Made by a program: the position numbers and the translations under genes | Notes under the pieces: model-generated | What the model was told of the DNA's origin: nothing | What the model saw: only the letters and a program-made list of their open reading frames with translations | Database searches by the model: none | Shown: piece by piece, positions 1 through 7,260 of the stretch | How positions within the stretch are numbered: position 1 is the stretch's first letter | How the letters are laid out: each line of letters starts with the position of its first letter | Assembly (NCBI GenBank): GCA_964522015.1 | Contig: CAZFST010000031.1 | Location: 1 to 52,593 of the forward strand | Direction of reading: 5' to 3' | DNA from: QQWI01 sp964522015 | GTDB lineage: Bacteria > Bacillota > Clostridia > Peptostreptococcales > Acidaminobacteraceae | Length of the DNA stretch: 52,593 nucleotides

Positions 1-58
1 GGTAATCATTGAAACAAGAAGCCCCCACTTCTATAAGTGGTGGGAGCAAGTCACTGGT
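1..58 (+). mobile_element. Probable right-end remnant of an IS200/IS605-type element
   Basis: Bases 22-44 form a hairpin, CCCCCACTT-ctat-AAGTGGTGGG with one bulged base, followed by GAGCAAGTCAC. Transposase-proximal ends of IS200/IS605 (TnpB) elements in Bacillota often look like this, and in-frame translation gives KQEAPTS, a phrase I recall from TnpB C-termini. The transposase body would lie outside the window. A TAA at 3-5 may be its stop. The exact boundary is not visible; it probably lies between about 50 and 60. This is recognition from memory, not a database match. Confidence 0.45.
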
Positions 59-1391
59 GGGACCAGAGTACTTTCAAAAATCAGTATGGAAAACCAAGGA
101 TTTAGAGGCGAAACAGCTTGTTTCAGAGATGGTTTTTGGCAACTATTCAAACCTTTCAGACTTGACCCGTTCCATTCACTACGATGAGAAAGTCGTTGAA
201 GAAGGAGATCTTGGGCTTACCCACTACTTCTATAAAGAGGGTATTGAAATAGAAAGTGGACCTGATCATGATCCGCAGATCTATTTCCGCAGTAGTGCCA
301 ACCAGCACAGACAGCTCTTAGCTAATTTTAATGAAATACCCACTGTTGCCTTAAATCTAGAGGACTTACCTGACATCAATAAGGCATTTATTTTAGGGTC
401 AGATTTACTACTGGTGGATAAAAATGCCCAGATTGTGAAAACGGTCTGGGTTGAACGAGACTGCGTTCAGATGATGGTAAAAGATGTTGTTGGCGATGAG
501 AAGCCTGAATTAGTATTGAGGTATGATACACGTCGCAGTTCCAGTTTTATGGGCCATGATATTGTTTACCAGATTGCTCAGGGGGAAATTACCCCTTACG
601 ATTTTTCTTTAATCTGCAAAACCATTAGAGATTCTCAGGTGGCTACCTTAGAGAATAAAACCTTTAGTTTGATCGACAATTGGTACAAGACCGAATTATC
701 GTCACTACTGCCAGATAAGTTCTTTATAAATCGTAAACCGATTACGAACATCACACCCTGTTTCGATCGGGTGATTCATAGTGAAGTTAATCAAGAAACT
801 CAAAAATTAGAAATCATATGTTCGTGGTTCTTCGAACTCGATCCAAGGTGTGAGGTTTTAGTAGCACGCTTTACATATTCTTTTGAACCAATGTCAACTG
901 ATAAACTGCTCTTGAAGAGCATCTATGAAAAATATAGCGATGAGACGCCTAATCAAACGACATTTGACATCAAGAAAATCGACATTTACGAGGATGGGCA
1001 GCCTATTTTTAACACCGGGGACACTGAGGCAATTATCAACAAGGCTATCGCCACATCTATCAAGGATGGGGCACTCACCTTCAAAAGATCTTACACAGGT
1101 GGCAAGGTCGGTGATAAGGTCGAGTATGCTACCAGAATAGAAATCAATCATCCCCGTTATCATTTTCTCGATAACATACATGTAGGCATGACAGTGAATG
1201 ATTTAAGAAAAATTCTGGGACCAGAAGAAGAATCTAATTCAAATGGCTTGACTTATTATGGCATAAGTCTACCTGATTGGGGATTGATGTTTTCCTATTT
1301 TCAGATAGAATGTCTGGTGTTTGAGTTTGACGGAAAGGATAAAAATAAAATCTCAAAAATAATCATCAAAAATTACTATGGCAACGAATGA
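9..1391 (+). CDS. Hypothetical protein, 5' end apparently replaced by a mobile-element end
   Basis: This open frame of 460 codons starts at a TTG directly after an in-frame TAA at 3-5, with no ribosome binding site. I do not recognise the family. The first 16-18 residues come from the putative IS right end, so the native N-terminus is probably missing and the authentic sequence begins near residue 19 (PEYFQKSVW). No signal peptide or membrane segment is visible. A stretch around residues 155-170 (VVGDEKPELVLRYD) resembles the D-x-D-x-x-x-E-L pattern of VCBS/FG-GAP-like repeats. The C-terminal 75 residues (HVGMTVNDLRKILGPEEE) resemble the short two-strand domain of SmpA/OmlA-like proteins. It is possibly a non-functional remnant, although the rest of the frame is intact. 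Confidence 0.55.
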   Translation: MKQEAPTSISGGSKSLVGPEYFQKSVWKTKDLEAKQLVSEMVFGNYSNLSDLTRSIHYDEKVVEEGDLGLTHYFYKEGIEIESGPDHDPQIYFRSSANQHRQLLANFNEIPTVALNLEDLPDINKAFILGSDLLLVDKNAQIVKTVWVERDCVQMMVKDVVGDEKPELVLRYDTRRSSSFMGHDIVYQIAQGEITPYDFSLICKTIRDSQVATLENKTFSLIDNWYKTELSSLLPDKFFINRKPITNITPCFDRVIHSEVNQETQKLEIICSWFFELDPRCEVLVARFTYSFEPMSTDKLLLKSIYEKYSDETPNQTTFDIKKIDIYEDGQPIFNTGDTEAIINKAIATSIKDGALTFKRSYTGGKVGDKVEYATRIEINHPRYHFLDNIHVGMTVNDLRKILGPEEESNSNGLTYYGISLPDWGLMFSYFQIECLVFEFDGKDKNKISKIIIKNYYGNE

Positions 1392-1428
1392 TTGGATGAC
1401 TAAGAGCCTGTAGACGCAAAATTTGTTT

Positions 1429-1516
1429 CTAAACTTAAAAACGCTAAACTTAAAAATCGAAAAACAATCTGATATAAACAAAGGATCTAAACAAAGATAT
1501 ATGGGAAGATATATGG
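1429..1516. repeat. Short direct repeats in AT-rich intergenic DNA
   Basis: CTAAACTTAAAAACG at 1429-1443 is followed immediately by CTAAACTTAAAAATCG at 1444-1459. AGATATATGGG occurs twice in tandem near 1495-1516. They lie in the gap between the first gene and the acetyltransferase. No gene or clear promoter is visible here. Confidence 0.5.
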
Positions 1517-1637
1517 GGAAATAAAACAACACTTTCGATATATGTTTTAAAACGGTAAAATTATTAGAGCTTAGACAGTCGAGAATGTCCATGAATCAAA
1601 TTTCGCAGGGACGAATCCTTAAAAAGGGAGATTAGGA

Positions 1638-2057
1638 ATGAATATAGTGTACAATGAAACTTTAAAAGATATCCCCTCAGACAAACTACGTAGACTCTTC
1701 GTTTTAGTTGGATGGTCAGATGGTTTAGAAACAGAAACAATGATGGCACACTTCAATCTGCCATTCAAGAATTCTACATGGGTGATCTCTGCTTGGGATA
1801 ATGAAAAACTTGTTGGCGTGGTGAGAGTCTTAAGTGATATGATCTTTAGATCTGTGATTCTTGATTTGATTGTTGACCCAGAGTATCAAGGCAATGGGAT
1901 TGGGCAAGAGTTGGTATCACGGTGTGTGAGTCACTGCCCAGATTCAGAATGGCTTGTTGAAACGAAAGATCATATAGCGACATATTATGAAAAGTTAGGG
2001 TTTAAAAGATTACCTGATGAGGATGTATTTCTTCACAAGCCTTGTAAGTGGTTTTAG
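1638..2057 (+). CDS. GNAT-family N-acetyltransferase
   Basis: This 139-aa protein is the usual length for a single GNAT domain, which moves an acetyl group from acetyl-CoA to an amine. The acetyl-CoA-binding motif A is clear: VDPEYQGNGIGQELV near residues 78-92, matching the Q/R-x-x-G-x-G/A pattern. A C-terminal YYEKLGFKRLP follows, typical of the last strands. The substrate cannot be read from sequence. ATG 1638 is preceded by GGGAG. It lies about 65 bp ahead of the Nudix gene in the same direction. Confidence 0.88.
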   Translation: MNIVYNETLKDIPSDKLRRLFVLVGWSDGLETETMMAHFNLPFKNSTWVISAWDNEKLVGVVRVLSDMIFRSVILDLIVDPEYQGNGIGQELVSRCVSHCPDSEWLVETKDHIATYYEKLGFKRLPDEDVFLHKPCKWF

Positions 2058-2123
2058 GTCATGGGTAAGTTTTACCGTCACGCAGATGCGAATCTGTGGA
2101 AACTGTTGAAATGAGGTAAACAA

Positions 2124-2636
2124 GTGGCAGAGATTTGGGATGTCTATGACAAGCATAAGCATAAACTAGGTAAAACTCATTCCCGCGGGTCTGCATTTTT
2201 AGAAGGTGAATACCATCTGGGCACAGAAGCCTGGATTATTCAAGAAGACGGACAGGTATTAGTTGCAAAGCGTGATGACTCAAAAAGCCACGGTGGCTTA
2301 TGGGAATGTCCTGGCGGGGCAACATTGGCAGGGGAGACAGGCAAGGAATCGATTGTAAGAGAAGTATTCGAAGAGACTGGAATTGATATCAGCCAGTGCT
2401 CACTTGAGTTATTAGGGACAAGCGAGCGGCAACACGAGCTGGTTGAAACTTATGTCGCAGTGCTTAAAACCAATGGTCATATAATCAATTGGCAAGAGGG
2501 TGAAGTGATGGATGGGAAATTTGTTGATTTTGACACTTTAGAGAGCATGATGGCTAGGCATGAATTTGTTCAATCCGTAATCCAGAGGTTTACTATGTAC
2601 AAGGATGCTATAAGAGAAAAGATAAAAATCACTTAA
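2124..2636 (+). CDS. Nudix hydrolase
   Basis: This 170-aa protein contains a complete Nudix box at about residues 70-92 (G-x5-E-x7-R-E-V-x-E-E-x-G-I), which binds divalent metal to hydrolyse nucleoside diphosphate derivatives. The N-terminal WDVYDKHKHKLGKTHSRG and HLGTEAWI resemble Nudix proteins of the YfcD/isopentenyl-diphosphate isomerase-like type, so a non-nucleotide substrate is possible. The start is GTG 2124, preceded by GAGGTAA. The last 56 bases before the stop region (2572-2627) recur at 4263-4318. Confidence 0.9.
   Translation: MAEIWDVYDKHKHKLGKTHSRGSAFLEGEYHLGTEAWIIQEDGQVLVAKRDDSKSHGGLWECPGGATLAGETGKESIVREVFEETGIDISQCSLELLGTSERQHELVETYVAVLKTNGHIINWQEGEVMDGKFVDFDTLESMMARHEFVQSVIQRFTMYKDAIREKIKIT
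2572..2627 (+). repeat. Copy A of a 56-bp direct repeat (3' end of the Nudix gene)
   Basis: This segment encodes the last residues of the Nudix protein (SVIQRFTMYKDAIREKIK). It matches 4263-4318 at the same length with about seven mismatches. The copies are 1.69 kb apart and bracket the TerD-like gene and two broken ORFs. Confidence 0.85.
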
Positions 2637-2648
2637 AAGCCAGGGGTA

Positions 2649-2843
2649 ATGGGTGACTTCGGTCTCTGTGGTGATGAAGGCACACCACATCAGTCAAAGC
2701 CTACATGGCACTTGTATCTCGGTGAAGATTGATTAATCAAGGATGGTTCGCAAGTAAGTATCTTTGGCTTTCTAGTTGAAGTATTACAGAAATATGTCGG
2801 GCATTTACACTATATGACCATTACTGAAAGAGGACTATCATGA
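2649..2843 (+). pseudogene. Small broken ORF upstream of the TerD-like gene
   Basis: Reading from ATG 2649 gives 27 codons (MGDFGLCGDEGTPHQSK...), then an in-frame TGA at 2730-2732. The frame then stays open for 36 more codons (LIKDGSQVSIFGFLVEV...) to a TGA that overlaps the ATG at 2840. The composition on both sides of the stop looks protein-like, which suggests one former gene with a nonsense mutation, probably also truncated. I do not recognise a family. It could be chance, given the short length. Confidence 0.35.
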
Positions 2844-4045
2844 GTGAAATACTGCTTCAATCAGGAGGAAATTCGGTCTTAAAAGGGTTTAGAGGATCTG
2901 TTTTAGTTACATATGAAAAAGATAGTGCAGCCGATATTTCATTGACAGCTTTTTTGTTGACTGAGCAGGGTCTTGTTACAGGGGATAGCGGTATTGTATT
3001 TTACAATCAGCCTCAGGGGCCGAATGGTTCGGCTCAATATTATGAACCCAAGTTGATTCAGAATAAGATAAGCCATCAAATGGATTTTGATTTGTCCAAG
3101 GTCCCAAGCGGTATTTCTAAGATTGCTGTTACCTTGACAAAAGACAGCAGCGGAACGTTTGGCACAGTAAAAGATATTAAAGCGATTGTAAAGATTGATG
3201 ACCAACAAATTATACTGAGCCCAATGCAGCTTTCAGTTGAAAAGGGTCTTATTGTTATGGAGTTATACATAAAAAATGCAGTTCCAAAAGTCAAATCAGT
3301 TTGGCAGGGATTTGCTAATGGATTAGATGCTTTGTGCGCGAATTTTGGCGTTGAGTTATCTGAGCAAGCAACTGAGCCAAAAACTGTACAGATCCCAGAG
3401 AAAAAAATCGAGCAGCCGCCCCTAATCAAAAAGGATGAGTTTGTAAAGATTAAAGGAAAGGTGAGTCTGAGCAAGGGTGAAAAGCCCATCATCATTGAAA
3501 AAACACCGGTAATCACAGCGAGCGTATCCTGGAAGAGTGGCACGGATTATGACATTTATGCCTTGGTGATGACCCGCAATGGCAAGCAAGTTGATGTTGC
3601 TATGTTTGGCGCTGACGGTGTAAAACCGCTGAAAAACTATGATAATGGCGCTGTCGAGCACATGGGTGATGTAGGTCGCAGCAATAATGATATCAACGAA
3701 GAAGTGATCAAGATACGTGTTAAAGATGATATTATTGCCATTGTCCCTGTGGTTTATTCGGCGCAAAGTAATGGTACGGGCTCTTTTTATCGTTATAAGG
3801 TCTCAATGTCTTTAGATAATCATAATGGAACCGTAGTAACAGTTCCTGCTCAAAATGCCAATAATAACGACGCGATTTACACCTGTGTGCCTGGTATTAT
3901 TTTGAACACATCAGATGGGATTGTTATTGAAGCAGTTGAGTTGTATAGTAGTCCCAACTCGGAAATGAGACCCAAGCTTAAGTTAAATCCGAAGGGGAAT
4001 GTTGCTGTTGAGATGGATAAGGGCCCGAAAAATAATTACAAATAA
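2840..4045 (+). CDS. TerD-like stress protein with two TerD-type domains
   Basis: This 401-aa cytosolic protein has two regions resembling the TerD/CABP1 fold. Residues about 20-170 contain an SKVPSGISKIAVTLTKD-like strand pair. Residues about 225-400 contain ASVSWKSGTDYDIYALVM and DNGAVEHMGDVGRS. TerD proteins bind calcium and are tied to tellurite and other stress responses and to phage/colicin resistance, with incompletely known chemistry. A linker at about 178-215 is Lys/Glu/Pro rich. The second domain holds the acidic DxD-like residues of the family. Start ATG 2840 follows AGAGGAC. No TerC, TerB or TerY neighbours are present, so this is an orphan gene in a decayed block. Confidence 0.75.
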   Translation: MSEILLQSGGNSVLKGFRGSVLVTYEKDSAADISLTAFLLTEQGLVTGDSGIVFYNQPQGPNGSAQYYEPKLIQNKISHQMDFDLSKVPSGISKIAVTLTKDSSGTFGTVKDIKAIVKIDDQQIILSPMQLSVEKGLIVMELYIKNAVPKVKSVWQGFANGLDALCANFGVELSEQATEPKTVQIPEKKIEQPPLIKKDEFVKIKGKVSLSKGEKPIIIEKTPVITASVSWKSGTDYDIYALVMTRNGKQVDVAMFGADGVKPLKNYDNGAVEHMGDVGRSNNDINEEVIKIRVKDDIIAIVPVVYSAQSNGTGSFYRYKVSMSLDNHNGTVVTVPAQNANNNDAIYTCVPGIILNTSDGIVIEAVELYSSPNSEMRPKLKLNPKGNVAVEMDKGPKNNYK

Positions 4046-4050
4046 GTTCG

Positions 4051-4244
4051 CCTTGCTTGTAGGAAGAGAAACTGCGATGATCAGTTTGGAAAGTATGACT
4101 GATGTGAAAGTAGGCGTTAACCTTTTGAGTTCACAGCATATAATTGTTTCAACAGCAACAGGAGCCCATCGGTTTGTAGTGTATCATGGAAAAGAGTGGT
4201 TCAAAAAAATAAAAGAAGCCATAATGCTCGGTCTTGATAGCTAG
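4051..4244 (+). pseudogene. 5'-truncated GRAM/PH-like domain gene fragment
   Basis: The last part of an open frame ending at 4244 (from about FALLVGRETAMISLESMTD to KEWFKKIKEAIM) looks like the C-terminal half of a bacterial GRAM/PH-like domain. It has a buried-strand section, then HRFVVYHGKEW, then the terminal helix. The N-terminal half is missing: the frame runs back into the 3' end of the TerD-like gene in another reading frame and has no convincing ribosome binding site. Most likely it is a remnant joined to the TerD-like gene by deletion. Confidence 0.5.
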
Positions 4245-4262
4245 ATTGACATGAAATTAGTA

Positions 4263-4318
4263 AATCCGTAATCGAGAGGTTTACTTTGTACAAGGACACT
4301 ATTAGAGCAAAGATAAAA
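4263..4318 (+). repeat. Copy B of the 56-bp direct repeat (orphan Nudix 3' tail)
   Basis: This segment repeats 2572-2627 and still reads as a Nudix C-terminal tail (RFTLYKDTIRAKIKG) without the rest of the gene. It ends just before the ribosome binding site of the peptidase E-like gene. It marks the right boundary of the block between the Nudix and peptidase genes. Confidence 0.85.
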
Positions 4319-4327
4319 GGAGGCGCA

Positions 4328-5068
4328 ATGAAATTATTTCTGACAAGCAGTATTGGCGGTCGCTATTTAGATGATGGAATAAGTATGCCTTGCACATTTG
4401 ATGATTCAAACAATTTTATAAATCTTCTTAGAGAAAGTATGCCTGAAAATTCTAAATGTCTTATACTCAGTTCGGATCCGGAAAATGACGAGAGAAACGA
4501 CAGTTATAAGGCTGTGTATACAGAAGCATTCAGATTAAGCGAATTACCATTAATAGAATTGGATATTTGTGATTCTAGAAACGAAAGCCGTATAGCTGAT
4601 GTGCTTCATGACTATGATGTATTATTGCTGGCTGGTGGCCATGTCCCTACCCAGAATGAATTTTTTGAAAGGATCAATTTGAAGGAACTAATTACAAGTT
4701 ATAAAGGCATTGTAATCGGCATAAGTGCTGGAACGATGAATTGCGCTGATGTAGTTTATGCCCAGCCTGAATGGGATGGTGAAGCAATTAGTTCAGATTA
4801 TCAAAGATATTTGAACGGCTTGAATTTGACGGACCTGATTATTTTACCCCATTTTCAGGACCTGAATGAGTTGACGGTAGACGGATTGAGGGTGATTGAA
4901 GATATCTCATTGCCAGACAGTTGGATAAAACCCTTCTATGGGTTAGTGGATGGTTCATTTGTGATTGTTGAGGATAATAAGTCGACATTATACGGTGAAG
5001 CCTATTGGGTTGAGGATGGAACAATCACGAAGGTTTGCGAGATGGATCAGAGCCTTCAGTTGGTTTAG
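4328..5068 (+). CDS. Peptidase E-like (family S51) serine hydrolase
   Basis: This 246-aa protein has the class I glutamine amidotransferase-like fold of family S51 (dipeptidase E, cyanophycinase). The nucleophile elbow is GISAGTMN at about residues 133-140, with Ser as nucleophile. LLLAGGHVPTQN (about 99-110) corresponds to the GGN region, and ILPHFQD carries the likely catalytic His. The family removes N-terminal Asp dipeptides, although several homologues have other activities. The start is ATG 4328 with AAAGGAGG seven bases upstream. The open frame extends to 4286, but that part is the duplicated Nudix tail. The 3' end overlaps a small ORF on the other strand. Confidence 0.85.
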   Translation: MKLFLTSSIGGRYLDDGISMPCTFDDSNNFINLLRESMPENSKCLILSSDPENDERNDSYKAVYTEAFRLSELPLIELDICDSRNESRIADVLHDYDVLLLAGGHVPTQNEFFERINLKELITSYKGIVIGISAGTMNCADVVYAQPEWDGEAISSDYQRYLNGLNLTDLIILPHFQDLNELTVDGLRVIEDISLPDSWIKPFYGLVDGSFVIVEDNKSTLYGEAYWVEDGTITKVCEMDQSLQLV

Positions 5069-5192
5069 ATTCCCTTTCTAGCAATGAGGTGCGAAGATAG
5101 GTGAAAGAATCCTTCATAGGTGCTACCCTGTCATTTTTCACATCATCATCAGATTCAGCTAGTGCCCTTAGTAATTTATGTTCGGATTTCAT
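5025..5192 (-). CDS. Small ORF, 55 aa, downstream of the histidine phosphatase
   Basis: On the minus strand, ATG 5192 follows GAGGTAG, which overlaps the stop of the phosphatase gene 15 bases upstream. The 55-aa product (MKSEHKLLRALAESDDDVKN... ending SDPSRKPS) is soluble, charged and has no Cys. Residues 6-40 resemble the C-terminal half of Phd/YefM-type antitoxins (alternating D-D-V-K-N-D-R-V then a Leu-rich helix), but this likeness is weak and no toxin gene is adjacent. It overlaps the last 44 bases of the peptidase E-like gene in antisense. Confidence 0.4.
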   Translation of the reverse strand: MKSEHKLLRALAESDDDVKNDRVAPMKDSFTYLRTSLLERESKPTEGSDPSRKPS

Positions 5193-5207
5193 TTTGTATC
5201 GCTACCT

Positions 5208-5825
5208 CTACACTTTCGTATCCGCCAGTCGCATTTCGAACAAAACAAACTTATCGCTGTCAGGACGATAGTTAAAGGCCATATAACCGCAATTGCCGAA
5301 AGAAAACACAGCGCCGTGTTGATCATTGATAAAAATCGGTGTAGACAATATTGAACTAACAAGTTCATTGAGCAAGTGCCCATGACTGACAATCAGAAGG
5401 GTTTGCACCCCACTGGAAAGGGTCTTTTGTAAAGCAACCATGGCACGGGCACGACCTTCTAGGGCACTTTCTCCAGAACCTTCAGGATAATGTTCATACA
5501 TACTCTTAAATGCTTTTCTTGGATATGTTTTGTCAGCATCTTCCCTAAGCATGCCGCATAAGACACCGCGGTTTACTTCCATTAAGGCGTCGCATGGTTC
5601 AACTGGGATTCCTTGACGCTCTCCAATCGCTTGAGCTGTTGAAAATGCTCTCTTAAGGGGGCTGGCCAGAATTCTATCGAACTTAATGGCTTTAGACTCA
5701 AAAAAATCAGCTGCGCTTTTGGCTTGTTCGATGCCAGATAATGTTAAGGGTGCATCGTATCGGGATTCAATCCGTGCCTCTAAGTCGGATGTGGATTCGC
5801 CATGCCTTAAAAAGTAGATTTTCAT
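5208..5825 (-). CDS. Histidine phosphatase family protein
   Basis: This 205-aa protein is of the phosphoglycerate mutase-like superfamily. The catalytic RHG motif (YFLRHGESTSD) begins at residue 4. ASPLKRAFSTAQ supplies the second Arg, ALMEVNRG the catalytic Glu region and IVSHGHLL the second His. All core residues of the phosphohis-forming pocket are present, so it should be an active phosphatase; the substrate is unknown. The start is ATG 5825 with GGAG eight bases upstream. The frame can extend to 5873, but that part lacks a ribosome binding site. It is divergent from the nitroreductase and followed by a small ORF. Confidence 0.88.
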   Translation of the reverse strand: MKIYFLRHGESTSDLEARIESRYDAPLTLSGIEQAKSAADFFESKAIKFDRILASPLKRAFSTAQAIGERQGIPVEPCDALMEVNRGVLCGMLREDADKTYPRKAFKSMYEHYPEGSGESALEGRARAMVALQKTLSSGVQTLLIVSHGHLLNELVSSILSTPIFINDQHGAVFSFGNCGYMAFNYRPDSDKFVLFEMRLADTKV

Positions 5826-5941
5826 TTTGTTTTCTCCGTAACTTATGTATTGGTTGCTACTACATTTTACCATAGATACTCACTGAGCGGTTCATTCATA
5901 ATTGTTATGTACTTACCAGATAACAGCAAAAAACTATTCTT

Positions 5942-5984
5942 AAAACTTAGTCGCGCAAGGCTTGCGCATGCTAAGTTTTTTTGC
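5942..5984 (+). terminator. Rho-independent terminator-like hairpin upstream of the nitroreductase gene
   Basis: AAAACTTAG (5942-5950) pairs with CTAAGTTTT (5971-5979), with a nested GCGCAAG/CTTGCGC stem inside, followed by a run of T. It lies between two divergent genes with no plus-strand gene ending before it. It may be a leader attenuator of the nitroreductase transcript or a relic of a lost gene. Confidence 0.55.
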
Positions 5985-6034
5985 TTTAATTAAAGTAAGC
6001 GGTTTCGGTCCAACCATGCTGATAAGGGGGAATT

Positions 6035-7231
6035 ATGTCAAGTCCATCCAACGCACAAATTATCCTATCAAGTCTTAAAAATCGCAAGTCTGTCCGTGCT
6101 TTTGAAGAACGGGAAATCACGGAAGAAATAAAAGTTGATATACTAGAAGCGGCATTCCAGGCCCCGACAGCGGGCAATCAGATGCTTTACACCATACTGG
6201 ACATCACAGATCAAACTCTCAAAACCAAGCTATCAGAGACCTGCGACAATCAAACGTTTATTGCAAAAGCGCCCTTGGTCCTGGTCTTTCTAGCAGACTG
6301 CCGCAGATGGCTGGATGCCTATCGCTATGCAGGCTGTGAGGTCCGCTCTCCAGGAGCTGGTGATCTATTATTGGCATGTCAAGACGCAGTCATTGCAGCC
6401 CAAAATTCCGTTGTTGCCGCCGAGGCCTATGGCATAGGCTCCTGCTATATCGGCGATATCCTCGAGCAAGGGGAGCTCGTTCAAGAGATTCTCCGGCTGG
6501 ACCAGTGGGTGGTTCCCATCACCATGGTGGTCTACGGCTATCCCACCGACCAACAAAAGAACCGCCATAAGCCCTATCGCTTTGACAAAGAATATATCCT
6601 TCAGCAAAACACTTACAAACCTTTGGACGAATCTGATATGCGGGATATGTTCGAACGTCGTTCGAAGGCCAGTTCGGATCATTTGGCAGCAGGGTTGTCA
6701 GACTATCCCAACCCGTCATTTGACTTTGATGATTATGTGACCAAGTTTGCCACCAGAAAATATATGTCCGAGTTTTCACGGGAAATGAGTCGCTCCGCAG
6801 CCCTTTGCTTAGCCCCTTTTCTCCAAAGAGATGGTTCGCAGTTGGCGAACAAAGGTTTTAATATAACCGTTAGTCAATCAGAAAAGCAAATAGCCCATAT
6901 GAATTCCCCAGAATCCGTTGTTGCTTTACAGATCGACTATTATAACGCCAATGACCTGATGGGATTTGCATCGACCTATCATCCTGATATTGAGATATAC
7001 GATTTACCTGCAGGAACCCTACGATACACCGGCCGGGACAACCTGATTGAACGTTACCGAGAACCTTTCACAAAAAAGCCCCACGCGAGAATTGCACAGC
7101 GCACTGTTGAAGGCAATAAGGTAATCGATCACGAATTTTATATTCGAGAAGGCATGGAAAAAGAAGGTTCAGTGGTTGCTATTTATGAAGTTGAAGGTTC
7201 TTTGATTAGGCGAGTTTGGTTTTTAAAATGA
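6035..7231 (+). CDS. Nitroreductase with C-terminal SnoaL-like domain
   Basis: This 398-aa fusion has residues 1-270 matching the FMN-dependent nitroreductase family. It carries KNRKSVRAFEEREI with the FMN-phosphate-binding Arg residues, QAPTAGNQ, and EAYGIGSCYIGDI. It ends in FATRKYMSEFSREMSRS, the normal C-terminal of this family. Residues about 290-398 form an NTF2/SnoaL-like cone domain (YYNANDLMGFASTYHPDIEIYD...). SnoaL-like domains are isomerases, hydrolases or small-ligand binding modules, and here the role is unknown. ATG 6035 follows AAGGGGG. The segment around 6370-6560 is more GC-rich than its flanks. The next gene starts 29 bases downstream, so the two are probably co-transcribed. 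Confidence 0.82.
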   Translation: MSSPSNAQIILSSLKNRKSVRAFEEREITEEIKVDILEAAFQAPTAGNQMLYTILDITDQTLKTKLSETCDNQTFIAKAPLVLVFLADCRRWLDAYRYAGCEVRSPGAGDLLLACQDAVIAAQNSVVAAEAYGIGSCYIGDILEQGELVQEILRLDQWVVPITMVVYGYPTDQQKNRHKPYRFDKEYILQQNTYKPLDESDMRDMFERRSKASSDHLAAGLSDYPNPSFDFDDYVTKFATRKYMSEFSREMSRSAALCLAPFLQRDGSQLANKGFNITVSQSEKQIAHMNSPESVVALQIDYYNANDLMGFASTYHPDIEIYDLPAGTLRYTGRDNLIERYREPFTKKPHARIAQRTVEGNKVIDHEFYIREGMEKEGSVVAIYEVEGSLIRRVWFLK

Positions 7232-7260
7232 CTTGATTAACAAGAAAGGCGGTCTCCAAA

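Noticed and set aside
2840..4045. TerD-like gene considered as part of a tellurite-resistance/TerY-type defence island
   Set aside because: No TerB, TerC, TerA, TerY or biosynthetic partners occur nearby; only decayed fragments surround it.
5913..5995. 28-codon plus-strand frame upstream of the nitroreductase
   Set aside because: It runs straight through the terminator-like hairpin and has no ribosome binding site.
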